Part shown: positions 22,601-34,085 of the stretch, in pieces
Numbering within the stretch: position 1 is the stretch's first letter
Layout of the letters: each line of letters opens with the position of its first letter
Assembly: GCA_965153355.1 (NCBI GenBank)
Contig: OZ231126.1
Coordinates: 58,714,001-58,778,000 of the forward strand
Source: Flaccisagitta enflata
Taxonomy: Eukaryota > Chaetognatha > Sagittoidea > Aphragmophora
DNA: 64,000 nucleotides
Direction: 5' to 3'
The notes under the pieces: model-generated
Database searches by the model: none
Seen by the model: only the letters and a program-made list of their open reading frames with translations
What the model was told of the DNA's origin: nothing
Program-made: the position numbers and the translations under genes

Positions 22601-22862
22601 GACTTTCATTTTTATTAGGTTGCTTCAAGTTTTGACGAAATGGCCGCGGATTTTTAGTTTATGCTTTAGTTTATTCTTTTAACATCGTTAAGCTATGTGG
22701 ACCTCAATGGAAACAAATCTACGGATTTTTTTGAGCATTCCATGGCAGATGGTGCCTTTACATTTTTGCTTTTTATTTTGTAATTTTATCTTTGTCTTCT
22801 CTTTTATCGATTTTATTAATGTATTAACCACCTCATTTGCCAAATACAATACAATACAATAA
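19606..22862 (+). mobile_element. Non-LTR retrotransposon (LINE), CR1/L2-like, 5' truncated
   Basis: One uninterrupted frame encodes endonuclease and reverse transcriptase. It is followed by a 3' untranslated region of about 260 bp and a short AATACAATACAATAC tail (about 22843-22860), as expected for CR1/L2-type LINEs ending in short tandem repeats. The 5' end stops at about 19606 inside the coding region, with no start codon upstream of the endonuclease, so the copy is 5' truncated. No clear flanking target duplication was found. Confidence 0.85.
19609..22602 (+). CDS. LINE endonuclease/reverse transcriptase ORF (ORF2-like)
   Basis: The frame is open from the stop just before 19609 to the TGA at 22600-22602, about 997 codons. 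I see no in-frame ATG before the endonuclease; the frame at 19798 reads through GTG (VRSLLPKL). The order is: a short acidic lead; an endonuclease of the AP type (NVRSLLPKL, TETWLDD, GGVGMYIR, YRPPDD, GDFN, SDHQ motifs); then reverse transcriptase with LYKKG, NYRPVSILP, FRKGFSTET, DLQKAFDCVDH, GVPQGSILGP and the catalytic YADD; then a C-terminal region with conserved LNWLPFSQR. It copies its RNA at nicked target DNA. There are no internal stops or frameshifts, so it looks young, but the missing 5' part makes autonomous movement unlikely. Clade (CR1/L2) is by motif similarity. Confidence 0.88.
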   Translation, partial: TSTCSISSLPFFGGDIDGDDEATTQPRQPDLLQDESPSSCSTNDTHAAGFLASIKGLSFLHSNVRSLLPKLSEIRPLLRDSKAAILAVTETWLDDSVSDGEVNIDGYNFVRLDRSRNGGGVGMYIRNDINFNVRDDLIKPGLECIFVDILFPRTKPFIVGSCYRPPDDASFIDKFNDTISHLTLGTEMYFLGDFNLCFTREEGIVKSYKRMLMSFSLEQIIKEATRVTATTRTVIDHILTNCSSKIRSSGVLDSSFSDHQLIYCVRGSPLKQPSPPLVKNIRSFKNYSKSAFCNELQSVCWSSVIFAPNVDVALEKFCIILRAVIEKIAPVRRIRIRSDSEPWMTADILDMIRDRNKLFSKVKRDRGNLDIYGRYCSLRNMTQRRINEAKSDYLSQSVIDCGNDSKKLWRHLSSLGHKAPKGDGGIVLESEGKKFFSPSDTAKLFNEFYTTVASSLVSCLPSCSGLFGSSFYSNFYRKKGIFGPSFSLTPVSRHFIMKQLSGLKVDKSTGLDDISPRFLKDGAEFLVEPVSHIVNLSLSSEIFPSSFKKARVKPLYKKGSRLEVGNYRPVSILPVLSKILERAVNDQLNDYLTRKGLLYGFQSGFRKGFSTETCLVNLNDHIKKETSKGNFTGMVLIDLQKAFDCVDHRILLDKLSAMGVTNVDWFRSYLNDRKQCTHVNGVDSDFLEVTCGVPQGSILGPTLFLCFINDMSDALKCRLSLYADDSALVFSGSDPDYVANFLGSELSICKKWLVDNRLSLHLGKTECILFGPKRKLKTGINFDIMLDGSVVKRVTSVKYLGVLLDQYMDFTMHVDKLLKKAGSKLNFLFRNARFMNQHVRKLLCQSLIFSCIEYCSPSWYSGLSKVLRDSLHVLQRKCARFSLGLNSRAHIGNQELLELNWLPFSQRVSFFSLTHAYKVRNGLSPSYISDEFFGIAKIHSHNLRQSHVNFSLALCRSPTGTFERSVIADWNSLPTQLKESQSLPIFKSSLRRYLQAL

Positions 22863-23487
22863 CATATCAATTGAGCTAAAAAAAGTATCTAAAGGCAGAA
22901 AATATTAGGTTATGTGATAAGTTTTCTGAAAATGACTGTTTAGCATCAAATCATTGTATTAATACTATAGAATCATTAAAAACGATGGAACAAGATATTC
23001 AGGGTGGGAATGAGCTGTATCTCACTAACTCTGACCCATGAGATTGGATAACAGGCATATCTCAGCATTTTGATGAAAATTTTATGATTTTAGCATGGTG
23101 ACCCATTTTACCCCACATTACTAAAAATTGATTTTTTAGCTAACTATATGTAAAAACTGAAAACTAATACTACTCACGTTTAACCATCCATCTGTAGTAC
23201 TGTAGTACGTAGGCAGTGGGTAATTGCTTCTTTATTTGGTCTCCATGGAAACAAGAAGTTGGGATTACGCCTAGCGACGCATAATATTTATCAATTTACT
23301 ATTTGATTTTACAATGCATCCAAATATTACCAACAAGGGGCAATTATCTGTTTTGGAGGAGGATATGGCATCCTCTTCCCCAGGCCAGAAGCAGAAATTG
23401 CTTCATTTCAACCTATTTTAGCAAAAATTTTAAAAAAGTTAAGTGACCCCTTTTACCCCGCTGACCCATTTTACCCCACTCTACCCT

Positions 23488-25252
23488 TCAGTTTTACACT
23501 TTGGAATTCAAAGTTTGGTTAAGATTGACAATCAAAAATGCGACTTGTAATCTAAAAGCTGGGAAGACTTTTGAATGTTCTTTTCGAAATGACAGAGATG
23601 TAGCTATTGGATTAATGTAAAGGGGGACTAGTGTCTATTAAATTAGAAAAATATACATAGAGCAAAATGGAATAAGAAAGCTGCATATATGTCATCGGCT
23701 GTATCTGGCTCCCTCATTGGCCGAAACACCCAAAATACGCACAATCTGGGTATTTTACATTGTATTTGTCGTACCAGAAAAAAAACATGTTTTAAAACGT
23801 TAAGATTTACCGTGCTTGTAAAAGTATTCAATTTAATTTCAATTTCAATTTATTTTTCTCTTGACCATAGGTAGCCACCGGGAGGAGGGTTGATTTGACT
23901 GCATTAATTTTTTGTTAACCAAAACCTTGATATTCCGGTAAGTGTCTGGAATTTTTTTCTAAGAAGCAAAATCAGAGATGTGATTGAATACCGTTTACCT
24001 TATCAATTTTCTCCTAGCGCTCATTGCGGCACACCTTTTTAGGGTTGTCTTTTCATACGCAAATTAGGCTGAGCGACTAATTTGCATAAGCATATCTATC
24101 TTAAAGACTTCCAAATTTCACGAAATTTTAGGTGATGGTGGTAGATGTTGATTGCAAGCTACAGCCTGAATTTCAACCCAAATTTCGCATTTCTAAGGGA
24201 GAAAAATGACAACTTGAGTGAAAACAAAAATAAAAAGGCCAATCAACGTTTAATTTAGTGCAATTAACCATATTTGCTAAAATCCCCTCGAGAAAAAATC
24301 ACTTGATAACATCTTGCTAGATGCATATTAGTGCAACACATACAGAAAAAAATTGTAAAGAATTCTTTTTTTATTTTTGACTACTCCATACTACCATGGG
24401 ATAAACAGCAGTTACAATAACCCATAGCAAAAGGTGAAACGACAAGCCAAGAGAGAGGATTACAATAGGCCACTTGGCTCCAAACATAGAAAAACTTTTA
24501 AGGGGGTTGTGACAGGTTACTGGGGGTGGCTTGTTTTCAGTAAACCTCGAGTTCAAGAGATGGCGGTTTAGTTGCACGTTGTTGGGGGAAAAAATACGGG
24601 GAAGCAAAAAATAATCTAACTAGGAATAAATACAAGCCGTAATGTACGAATACATTAAACAAGTAAAAAGTGGTAAATGTGGTAGTCATTTTTAACAGTG
24701 ATGGCAGATTAAAAGATAAATGCATGAATACATTCAACAGTAATAAATGGATCGATGGTAAATAATCAGGAAGCAAAGTGACAGAGTTTTTTTAGCTTAT
24801 AATGCTAATGCTTATATCACAAAGCTAAAGGCAAAAAAAAAGCGAACTATTAAGCCCCACTCTCCATTTGGTGCCTGTCGACTGTTATGTCGTAGCGGCG
24901 TATTTCTACCTTTCGATTTGACAGCTCATTATCTGGTACATATCTCGTTCGTCTTTTTAAAACAACCTTCGATCATTTGATTGGAATTTACTCGGCTTTT
25001 CACCGATAAACGTCTCGTCGTCATTCGCTCTCGAACTGAATCAGTTGAGAAAAAAAAATATATTTTTGGCATTTTGAAAAAAATTGTCCCCTGGGGATTT
25101 TTTTTACTGAAAGAGAGGAACTAAAAATTCTACTTCAATGCCAAATTGTTCCAGGAAAACTGGTTTCCTTTTGAGTGAATCAGATATCGACGACAATCTG
25201 AGCAATGAAGAGATTTGGGAAAAAGTGGGGACCTGAGCCTCCAGGCGTTAGG
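23488..25252. other. Gene-free stretch; upstream region of the membrane glycoprotein gene
   Basis: AT-rich sequence with no credible gene. Two minus-strand frames near 24371-24776 are hydrophobic but AT-driven and not recognised. The last few hundred bases probably hold the promoter and 5' untranslated exon of the gene at 25253; I see no clear TATA box. A short upstream frame (25138-25236) ends in TGA before the proposed start. Confidence 0.4.
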
Positions 25253-27207
25253 ATGGTAAGTCCATTTTGATCATTTTGGTTCATTCTCAAACTGTGACAA
25301 TTTTAGTCGCACCCCGCTTTGTCCGTCCGTCCATCGGTCTGTCGGTTCGTCACACTTTTACTTTTTTTATCAATTCTATTTCTTTCAGTCTTATAAGAGT
25401 AAACTGAGTCATTCTAAGTCAATCTGCAAGTCTCGCACGCGATTTATAGGTGTTGGCCTTGTTAAATGTACGACATTGTCATTGTCTCCTTGAGTCACTG
25501 CACAATTAAAAACCTACTCTCTAATTGGGCGACACTTTTAGAAATGGTTGTATTCATGATTCAGGAACTTGAAAGCAGAAAAAAGGTCGTCAGGGCAGTT
25601 TTGCGAGTTATCAGAATTTTTGAGAGAAAAAAATGAAAGCAGTTTGACAAGACAAGGAGGAAACTTAAGCGCTTATCTGTACTTCCCAGCTTAATCTTAA
25701 AAAGAACGATTTCGGTATTTCATTAAAACTTTGCTTATGTTTACATATTTTTGTTACGTTTTCAGTCTGACATCAGCGCGGTGGCACAAGAATTACGACG
25801 CTCACAACCTAATCCATACCAAGAAGACGACGACAATTTCTATCTCAACGACGGTGCGAACAACAATAGCAGCTACAACAACAATAACAGCGACGACCAA
25901 CCACCTCATGGACAACTTTTTTTAAACGAGGAAGATATAGATAGTACGATGAATGACGGAAGAGAGATAGAAGGTGAGAACTACATGAATATTGTCAAGA
26001 AAAAGAAGAAGAGGAAAAAACGTTCGGGTTCTACCGACAGCGTGCCGGGCGGACACGCCCCGGCACCCCCACGACCTCCGAAACCGGGGTTTGACAACAA
26101 CCCCGAACCCGAGCAACCCGCGGAAGAGGAGGATGAAAGACAATATTTGACATCGTTGCCGACCAAACGACCAGACACATCATCTTCCTCAAACGCGGGA
26201 GAATCTAGACCACGAACGAGTACCAGCCAACCGGTGGCGCTGCCGACAAAATTGCCAGACGAAAAAGCGAAGAAGAAAGAAAAGAACGTCAAAGGGAAGT
26301 CAAATCCCGACGGAAAGGGAACGTTCAACGGCGGATTCGAATTACCACCAGGATCAGGAGAGGTAGGGAATTGGTTTTTTTTTCTTTTTTAGATTTCCGT
26401 AATTTGTTGGGTTGTTCAGGTTAGTAATGCCGATCGGTTGAATGGATAATGTTGTCTCTCTCTCTCTCTCTCTCTCTTCCTCAGCCTCAATCACATTCAC
26501 AACCTCAGTCCTTACCACGTGGAGCGTTGCCCAAGACGCCTGACGAAGAAGCGGGCGGCTGCTGCACCTCAGGAACTAGCGCCATTCGCGTCATCGGCGT
26601 CATCGTGGGCGTCATCGTGGCCGCCGCTGCTCTCGCCGCGCTCGCCATCGCCATCTACATGTTAATCACGGCCACGCCGACCACGGCACCTCGATGCCAT
26701 TCGGGCAAAATCGTCTATCCCGAGTGTCAATTTGCGACTACGATAGCGCCGATCACGGAAGACACGACAACGACTTCCGTCACTACGACAAACAATTCTA
26801 CTGCGCCAACTGTGTCAATGCTAACGTCAACGGAAACGTCAACGGAAATGACGGTGAAGCCGCCTATGAATCTACCGTCGACAGATGCGCCGTCTTACAC
26901 CAACAGCCGCGTGACCCATCGAGTGACACTTCCCAGGGCTCTGCCGGAATCCGGGGCCAACTTTTTTAAAATTGAGGTGTATTTAGGGTCAACCAATAGT
27001 GATACTTGCGCTTTGGCCGCACCACTTTGGCCGAATCAAACGACAGAAGATTGCGTTTGGAATTGCTCCGGAAACAAGTTTGACAATTTTTGCGCTTACA
27101 ACAAGTCAAACGTCGATTTTCTCTTTACTTTTGACTGTCACGATACTTCAAAAGAAAGAGATGCTTATAAAATTCTTGAGTGGGAAATTTGTAACATTTC
27201 AAACTAA
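25253..27207 (+). CDS. Predicted single-pass membrane glycoprotein, mucin-like, three exons
   Basis: Proposed exons: 25253-25255 (ATG only), 25766-26362, 26485-27207. Donors are GTAAGT (25256) and GTAGGG (26363); acceptors are TTTTCAG and CTTCCTCAG; all junctions are phase 0. The product is about 440 residues. The N-terminal 200 are hydrophilic, with asparagine runs, a lysine/arginine cluster (KKKKKRKKR) and a proline-rich APAPPRPPKP stretch. A Cys-Cys pair is followed by one hydrophobic segment (IRVIGVIVGVIVAAAALAA onward). Next is a threonine-rich stalk, then a C-terminal domain with six cysteines and NQT, NCS, NKS and NIS sequons. With no signal peptide, a type II orientation (N inside, domain outside) is inferred. 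I do not recognise the family. Confidence 0.65.
25303..25464 (+). mobile_element. Compact family B element (copy B5) in intron 1
   Basis: The left part is TTTTAGTCG-CACCCCGCTTTGTCCGTC, with the hairpin deleted. The interior has TTTACTTTTTTTATCAATTC and only GAGTCATTCTAAGTCAATC. The right end is AAGTCTCGCACGCGATTTAT, GGTGTTGGCCTTGTT. It is the short counterpart of the 1.8-kb copy at 13080-14855. Confidence 0.8.
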
Positions 27208-27269
27208 AATGCTTCTGGTTTTGTATGTGCGCGCATTTGTCTAATTTGACTGTATACTTTCATTTCTTG

Positions 27270-27628
27270 TTTATAACATTGAGGCTCAGATGTGGAAAAA
27301 AATAAGAACAATTACAAGAACATCGCCAGCCTCAAAAAGGGGGAATACACGCATATTCACACTTGATTTGCTAAAAAAACCTGATACTGATACTGTTTAA
27401 TTATAACAATTGACTTCAATCACTTTCACAATCAAATTTTATTTATTCATAATTAATATCTTTGCTTTTATATCCATTCAATTGACGAACAGAGTTAATT
27501 AACCAGATAAAATAACATTCCTGTATAAGCTGGCAACTAGAAAAATAAGAACATCCTAATAACAATTTTAGCCTAGAATCGCTGTAGTTCTAAATAGGAA
27601 CACTGAGCCTCAGAAAAAAATACAGTAT
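27270..27628. mobile_element. Family E inverted-repeat element
   Basis: Begins TTTATAACATTGAGGCTCAG and ends AACACTGAGCCTCAG plus AAAAAAATACAGTATA. Internal ATAAGAACATCCTAATAAC phrases match 3991-4375. It abuts the following GT microsatellite. Non-coding. Confidence 0.55.
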
Positions 27629-27629
<1 letters not shown>

Positions 27630-27727
<98 letters not shown>

Positions 27728-27758
27728 CGTATGTGTGTATGTGTATGTGTACGTGTGA

Positions 27759-27789
<31 letters not shown>

Positions 27790-27900
27790 CATGTGAGTGT
27801 GTGTGTGTGCATGCGTGTGTGCATGCGCGCGTGTGTGTATGTGTATGTGTATGTGTACATGTGAGTGTGTGTGTGTGCATGCGTGTGTGCATGCGCGCGT

Positions 27901-27942
<42 letters not shown>
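27630..27942. repeat. (GT)n microsatellite with interrupted middle
   Basis: Pure GT at about 27631-27720 and 27901-27942. Between them are GTATGTGTACATGTGAG-type interruptions, including a duplicated block of about 67 bp (about 27773-27836 and 27840-27900). Confidence 0.97.
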
Positions 27943-29091
27943 TCAATAGCACGGTCATGTACTCCTGTCAATTACAAAATCAAGTAACCAGGCTATGCGC
28001 CTCTTCATTCCTTTGTTAATCTCCCCCACAAAAGCAATTTATAGTTATACTGAATCAAAATTAAAAGCCAGGGTTGTCGCAGTATTTCATGCTGTTCAAG
28101 TATTCAAGATTCAGCATTGATAACAGATTTTTGCGCACTGTACAGATCGAAAATAATCCAAGTTTTTTATCGACTTTGTGTCCTTCCACTTCTGACTATC
28201 TTTTGTGAATAAATGCAAGTTACGTGCAAAAAAAGAGACTCAATTAAGAATGATCTGCTACATAGTATCAGGCAATATAGAAATACAGTTAAGTTAACAT
28301 CGTAGCGGAATTCCAAGGGATCACGACATTATGAAAGTTGGACAACATTACTACTCAACCCCACCTTACTTAAGGATGAGAGCCTTTGGAGCTCTCACTG
28401 GTGTTTAATCCGGACCCATCACAACTATCCTTAGTAATGAAAAACAACCAAGTCTATCTTTACATTATCATGAAATCGTTCAAAAAAAAACAATCAAACC
28501 AAACAGAAAAAATCAATAATTTTAACCTGTTTGCTACAAGTGCCAATGACAAGAAAGAGTGCCAGATGAGTGTGCTGAACCGGTGGCCGCTAATCCAAAG
28601 TCCCTCACATCCATCTGATCTTCCCATTGTAAAAGGCTCATGCAACCCACAACTTAAAATCAAAATTTTCTCCAATGATTGAGACTATTTTCTCAAACAT
28701 TCCATGTCAACCCACAATAAAAGACGCAAAGTAGTCAGCATATCCCTATTATTTATAGCAAACAAATTACCAAATGATTATGTAGCTATCCAAGGATAAT
28801 CTAGATATCAAAGGCAATGTTGTTAAAAACCATACCATTAGAGGCAAGAATCGAGAATCAACCATATGGGATCGCCGGCATTCTATACCATGGTACTGAA
28901 ATATATGAAAGTTGGACAACATTACTACTCAACCATAAAAAGTGTAAAGAAAAATTTGAAGAGGCTATCTTTACAGGCGAAGTTTTTCGTCAGAGACGTG
29001 TTAGTAAGAACATTATTTGACTGCATTTACGTTTCATTAGTTTCCAGATAATGATTCAAAAATGTTGTTTCTGTTCTATGTGTATTATTAA
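27943..29091. other. Gene-free stretch with dispersed short repeats
   Basis: GAAAGTTGGACAACATTACTACTC occurs twice (about 28331 and 28907). The block AAGGATGAGAGCCTTTGG-AGCTCTCACTGGTG to GGACCCATCACAACTATC (about 28372-28432) recurs, diverged, at about 33307-33366. No gene is recognised. Confidence 0.45.
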
Positions 29092-29246
29092 AACAAGGCC
29101 GGATACACGGCCAAACCAGTTGCGGACGGGTGGGCAGGGGCGGAAATGCCCGTTTTCACACTTTTCGACTCGTGCTGACGGACCAACGGAAGGACCGACG
29201 GACGGACAAAGGCTCTTATATAGAGTTGCGTGTCCGCAACTAAAAA
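29092..29246 (-). mobile_element. Family A element (copy A3), complete
   Basis: Head AACAAGGCCGGATACACGGC with AGTTGCGGACGGGTGGGCAG; middle GGACCGACGGACGGAC; tail AGTTGCG-TGTC-CGCAACT, AAAAA. Confidence 0.88.
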
Positions 29247-29309
29247 GACGCAATTTTAGCTATTTTCTCCTAAAAAAAGCCTTTCTTCTAAGCTTTCAGG
29301 ATAAAAAAG

Positions 29310-29471
29310 AACAAGGCCCGATACACGGCCAATACCAGTTGCGGACGTGTGGGCAGGGGCGGAAATGCACGTTTTCACACTTTTCAACTCGTGTTCACGG
29401 ACCAACGGACGGACGGACGGACGGACAGACGGACAAAGGCTCTTATAGAGTTGCGTGTCCGCAACTAAAAA
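29310..29471 (-). mobile_element. Family A element (copy A4), complete
   Basis: Same layout as copy A3, 64 bp further on, with AGTTGCGGACGTGTGGGCAG in the head and a GGAC tetramer run in the middle. AAAAAG precedes the head and AAAAAG ends the tail, a possible short target duplication. Confidence 0.88.
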
Positions 29472-32004
29472 GTTGATAATCTTGAGGTTTCAGAAACAAG
29501 TTTGAAATTGGTCTAGAAGAAAAGATCTTTTGAATTTCTTTAAAATTACTCTTATAAATGCTCAAAAAATCTTTTGAACAAAATAAAAAAAGAATCATAA
29601 TTTTTTTCATTGATTTAATGTATGACATGCTGCACAATCGCATCGAATTTTTTATTCATGCACTTCTGAGTCAATTTTTTGTAGTTTACTATCTTGGTCA
29701 AATTAAGAGTCCGCCATGTTTTCTTACGTTGTGACCAGATAATTCAAAAAAACATATAAAAATTGGTGACCATTAGAAAGCTCTGCAAAAATTCGATCTA
29801 ATGCCACCAAGCAGGAAGAGTAAAATGATTAACTTTGATTTCTAAGGTGAAAATCATTGATTTCCATTTTTGAAATTCCAGCAACTTTATTTGGAAATTT
29901 TCTATACATAGAAATTATAGAAACATAAGAAAATCGGTGACTGTTGTAAAGAGCTTCAAAAGAGCTTCCATTTGCCACCAAGCAGAGCTCATTTGCTCAA
30001 ATGGTTTAGATTTTACAACAAAATTAGTACAAGTCTCACCATAAAACCAAAGTGGCAAAAACAGATAAAGGAGATGAGAAACCTGTCACACGCATATCAG
30101 TGATGCTGCAATATGACACTATAAAAATCACAATACGAGCAATATCTAGTGCCAAAATACACTAAAATAAACTTCTGCATTAAAAAAATAGGTTTTTCTG
30201 ATCAATATTCAAGGTTTAAGAACTAAATTCAATTGCGAGGACTCTTATTTGGACCAAGATAGTATAATCATTATTCTCTTAAATGTAACAAATGGTTATT
30301 GTCAGCAAGCTAATGGTATGAACAGCAAACAAATAGCCAAATTTATTATCACTAGAATGATCGTAATCATCCTATGAAACATAATTCAGTGCAAAAATAG
30401 GGCAAACATGTGTAACAAAAAATGTGGTAAGTCTTTCTTGAAAATAACAAATCTGTGAAATGAGTCAAAAATTTGCATTTTCTAAAACATGCGACTTTAG
30501 ATATATTCTAATTTGTTATTTTCAGTGGACACAAGTCAGGTGATGAAATTGAAAAATTCTGATCTCAGTATCTCTTATCTTTAAAAGAATGTTAAACTTT
30601 AATGAAAGCAGATAAAGACCTGCAGATTTCACTAATAGCTAGATCAGGATATAATTTCATTTTCTTATCAATTTTCAATAGATAAATGTAAATTGATATT
30701 TTTTAAATTAATGTTTAATTATAGCTGAAATATTCAAAATTATGGAAAATTAAGAAAAAATTAATTTTTGAAAGTTGTAGGGGCAATCGAGCTTGCCAAT
30801 ATGCAAAATATGTCTTAACCTAAGGTGTAGAAAGGCCCTTATCAAAAATTTTAGGTTAAAATCAGCAATCATGAAAAATTTTCAACTTATGCACGAATGA
30901 GAAATTCCGCCCTAAGTTATTCTGTGTCGTATTGTCTCCTGCTCAAAATAGTCAATGACTTTGACAGGCTGTAACTCTTAAACTGTTTGAGATATACACC
31001 TGGGATTGGTCTAGATTGAAAGAAAATTTAAAAAAAAATCACCTCAGGGAAACAAAATCATAACATTTTTTTCTTATCGGTTTAATCAACCAATTAGGAG
31101 GCGTTTCTTTTTTTTTTCTGTTATCGTGGTACCATCCAGCAGATCTGTGGAATTTTAAGGTGTTGAGGGCATTCCATGGCCAGGAATTACAAAAACAAAC
31201 GGAACCAATGATGACATATGTGTTCTTCTTACGTCAAATAAATGTTTAACATTCCTTACAATAAGTATTCTCTGAAGAAACTTTCTGCGCGCCATCCAAC
31301 GTTAGCCGTCGTTGAGACACACTAATCATTCTGTATGAATTATAAAAAGTTAACAATATTTAAAAAAAAATTTGAAAACATCGTCAGACTCACAAGAAAA
31401 AGCTTTACTTGAAATAGGACGATATGTTTTAGTCATAAAAAAATCAGTACAACAGTAAACCAAAATATATGGAGCATTTTGATAAAAACAGACTTCTTAC
31501 CTGGAAAAAATCCTTATACTCACACAAAAGCCATGTCTTTAGTTTTGAAATTTTTTAAAATCTGTCATCAGAAATAAAATTTGAAATATCCGATGATTCA
31601 TTGAGCAAAATTTGGGTTTCATTCGATGTGCAAAAAACACATATAAGGCCACCTTCGACTATTAGAAAATTGCTTAAAATGGGCATAAATGTACCCATGA
31701 TATATCTTCACATAATTCCAAAAGCCCAGCCCACTCCTAGCTGTCGCATAGCGTCGCAAACCCGTTAAGTAGGATGCTATCGGTCAAAAAGTCAGTAGAT
31801 GCACAAAGTAAATTCTATGTTTAAGTTTAGTCAGCCGCTCTTTCTGTCATTCCTGAAATGGATTCTGTTGATTCTTTTTTGTCTATCTGCTTGTCTATCT
31901 TTTGTCTATCTTTTTGTCTATTTGTCTGTCAGGGGTGCATGGAGTAACGAGTAGTTGCATAAGAAGTTGAATTCGTTTCCACAGACTTTCAAGACCATGA
32001 TTTT
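29472..32004. other. Long AT-rich gene-free stretch
   Basis: No gene, splice-bounded ORF or recognisable element is seen in about 2.5 kb. Two similar sentences occur at about 29735-29830 and 29925-29985 (AAAATTGGTGACCATTAGAAAGCTC-like, then GCCACCAAGCAG), suggesting an old local duplication. A TTGTCTATCT run lies at about 31885-31925. Confidence 0.4.
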
Positions 32005-32261
32005 ATCTTCTTCTTTTTTATCGGCATCTTCTTCATCTTTTTCAACGACTTCTTCTTCTTCTTTATTTTTCATTGTCACCTTCTTCTTCTTCTTCGTTGT
32101 CATCTTTTTCTTCTTTTTCATCATCTTCTTCTTCTCTTTCATCGTCATCTTCTTCTTCTCTTTCATCGTCATCTTCTTCTCTTTCATCACAATCTTTTTC
32201 TTCTTCTTCTTCTCTTTCATAGTTATCTTCTTCTTTTCCTTCTTCTCTTTCATCGTTCTTC

Positions 32262-32293
<32 letters not shown>

Positions 32294-32333
32294 CTTCTTC
32301 TTCTTCTTCTTCTTCTTCTTCTTCTTCTATTAT
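32005..32333. repeat. (TTC)n trinucleotide repeat, partly degenerate
   Basis: TTC-rich with CATCGTCATC-type interruptions in the first two thirds and pure CTTCTT after about 32260. The lysine/glutamate-rich minus-strand frame is repeat-driven. Confidence 0.95.
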
Positions 32334-32464
32334 ATCATTCTTTGTCGGAATCTACTCTGTAATGCAACATCAAAGACTACGCGGAAGTTTCAAATAGAGA
32401 AACAGATTCCATGCAGTTACCACTGGCGGAAAAAATGGCGGCAAAATAATCAAGGGTAGCACTG

Positions 32465-32662
32465 ATGAAAACGAGTGCGATTTTAAATTTCGGTTTTGCC
32501 AAAAAGGCACAGTTATCTAGTTTTCCGCACAATTTTTCACGAGGAATTCAAAAATTGTGGTCTCAAGACCCTGGGACAACGTCATGGGGATCTAATGAGA
32601 AAACTTACTTACAATTGCCGTCATTTAGTGAAGAGAAAGACAGAATGACAGTTCTAGACCCA
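32465..32662 (+). CDS. Possible first coding exon of an unknown, perhaps mitochondrial, protein
   Basis: ATG at 32465 opens 66 codons that end exactly before a good donor (CCA then GTAAGG at 32663) in phase 0. The N-terminus is basic and hydroxylated without acidic residues for about 30 residues (MKTSAILNFGFAKKAQL, FSRGIQKLW), as in mitochondrial targeting peptides. No partner exon is found downstream: the candidate acceptor at about 32778 puts a TAG in frame. The opposite strand offers competing splice-like signals over the same bases. I do not recognise the family and regard this as speculative. Confidence 0.25.
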
Positions 32663-32689
32663 GTAAGGCTTTTACCGAGGGTCTGAAGG

Positions 32690-34085
32690 GCTCAAACAAT
32701 AATGACTAAAATCCTGACAACCAATTCATCTGGCAAGAAAAGTATTGACTTACCATTTTCTGCTTTGATACAGTAGATGTTGTCTAGACTTGGAAGTACG
32801 GGGGAGCTCATGACCTGACTATGAGAGCAATGAGGGGACCAATATTTTACTGATGTAATGGATAGAACAGTACATTTATTTTTTTAAAGAACGTAATCTT
32901 TTTTTCAAAGGCTTGATGTTTGAGGCCAAATATAGCCTTCTACATTCTTAGAGCATTCTTGATTTAAAATACTATATAAACTTTGGCTAACCTTATAATT
33001 CACAATTTCAAAATAATACTAAATTTAAATGTCAATAAATGTTAATATTACTATATTTTTGTCAATACCTGTTAAAATGAATGCTAAATTTTAAAATCTA
33101 AGGATATCTGTATAGTATTCATATGAAAGATAATAAAATGCTTTTGTAATTTTACTTCTTTATTTAGTATCACTATTAGCGATTTTTTTTTCTCACAATT
33201 TGAAGCCTTCATATATTTCTAAGATGTTCTTGATTTTTGGGCGATTTGAAGCCTTTATTATCTTATGACTTGTGACAACATTGCTTTAAAAAAAACACAT
33301 AAAAATTAAGGATGAGAGTCTTGGGAACTCTTAATGGTGCTAAATCCGGACCCCTCACAACTATCTTTTATCAATGAAAAACTTTTCTAAAAAAAAACAA
33401 AACCATGGTAAACATGGTCTTTCATATGCAGATAACCTACTTCCCGTAGAACCAAATGCAGGATCTCGGAGTAATCCTATTGCATAGGTTCTTATAAAAA
33501 AAGTCTACTTTTGTTGCATGTTGAAATATATTTTGATTCTATGATTAACCTCACAGAACTTTTACCATTCTGTAAACAGTAATCGGGGCTTTTAAACCTA
33601 ATCTATGATTAGCATTAGACGGAAAAACTCTATCAAATTTTTTGGGGGATTTTAAGCCTAATGTTCTCATAAACTTGGTTCTTAAAAAACAAGGCCAACC
33701 CCTATAGCATCTGTAATAACTATTGATCATTTCAGAAAAACTCACATTCTTAATCAAAACAAACTTGTATCAGAGCGTTCAGAGTTACTTATTAAAGCTG
33801 AAATAATAACTTTTATTTCTTGTGGAAGATATCTTGAAGGTAGAAGAGCACAAAACAAGAAAAGATAACTATTCCTTTCGGTTTCCTCTAAAATAAGAAA
33901 ATTCTGTCTCTGAAAAAATTTTTTGATAATGCAGTTTAAACACTGTAAACTGTTGCTTAAGGGATTAAAAGTTTTCTGCAATGCGTGCGAGACTTACAAA
34001 ATGACTTAGAATGACTTAGAATGACTTATGAGGACTCAGTATACTTCTTAATGACTTAAAATGACTACTCATTTGTTTTTATAAG
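32690..34085. other. Gene-free stretch; family B head remnant at its end
   Basis: AT-rich, with the 33307-33366 copy of the repeat noted near 28372. At about 33982-34065, GCGTGCGAGACTTACAAAATG is followed by several GACTTAGAAT/GACTTAAAAT units. This matches the family B head and its AAGTCATT-type internal repeat, truncated. Confidence 0.5.

Larger units (their letters stand above)
18693..23487. mobile_element. Composite bounded by GGGGTAAAATGG inverted ends (family F)
   Basis: The left end AGGGTGAAGTGGGGTAAAATGG starts at about 18697. The inverse CCATTTTACCCCACTCTACCC ends at about 23487. Extra internal copies of the same motif lie at 19481-19530 (head-to-head), 23097-23116 and 23447-23464. 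The interval contains a family C element and a LINE. It may be one large nested transposon or several adjacent small ones. A target duplication is not convincing (TTA at left, TTC at right). Confidence 0.45.

Noticed and set aside
24371-24776. Minus-strand membrane protein gene
   Set aside because: Overlapping AT-driven hydrophobic frames without splice support or recognisable motif.
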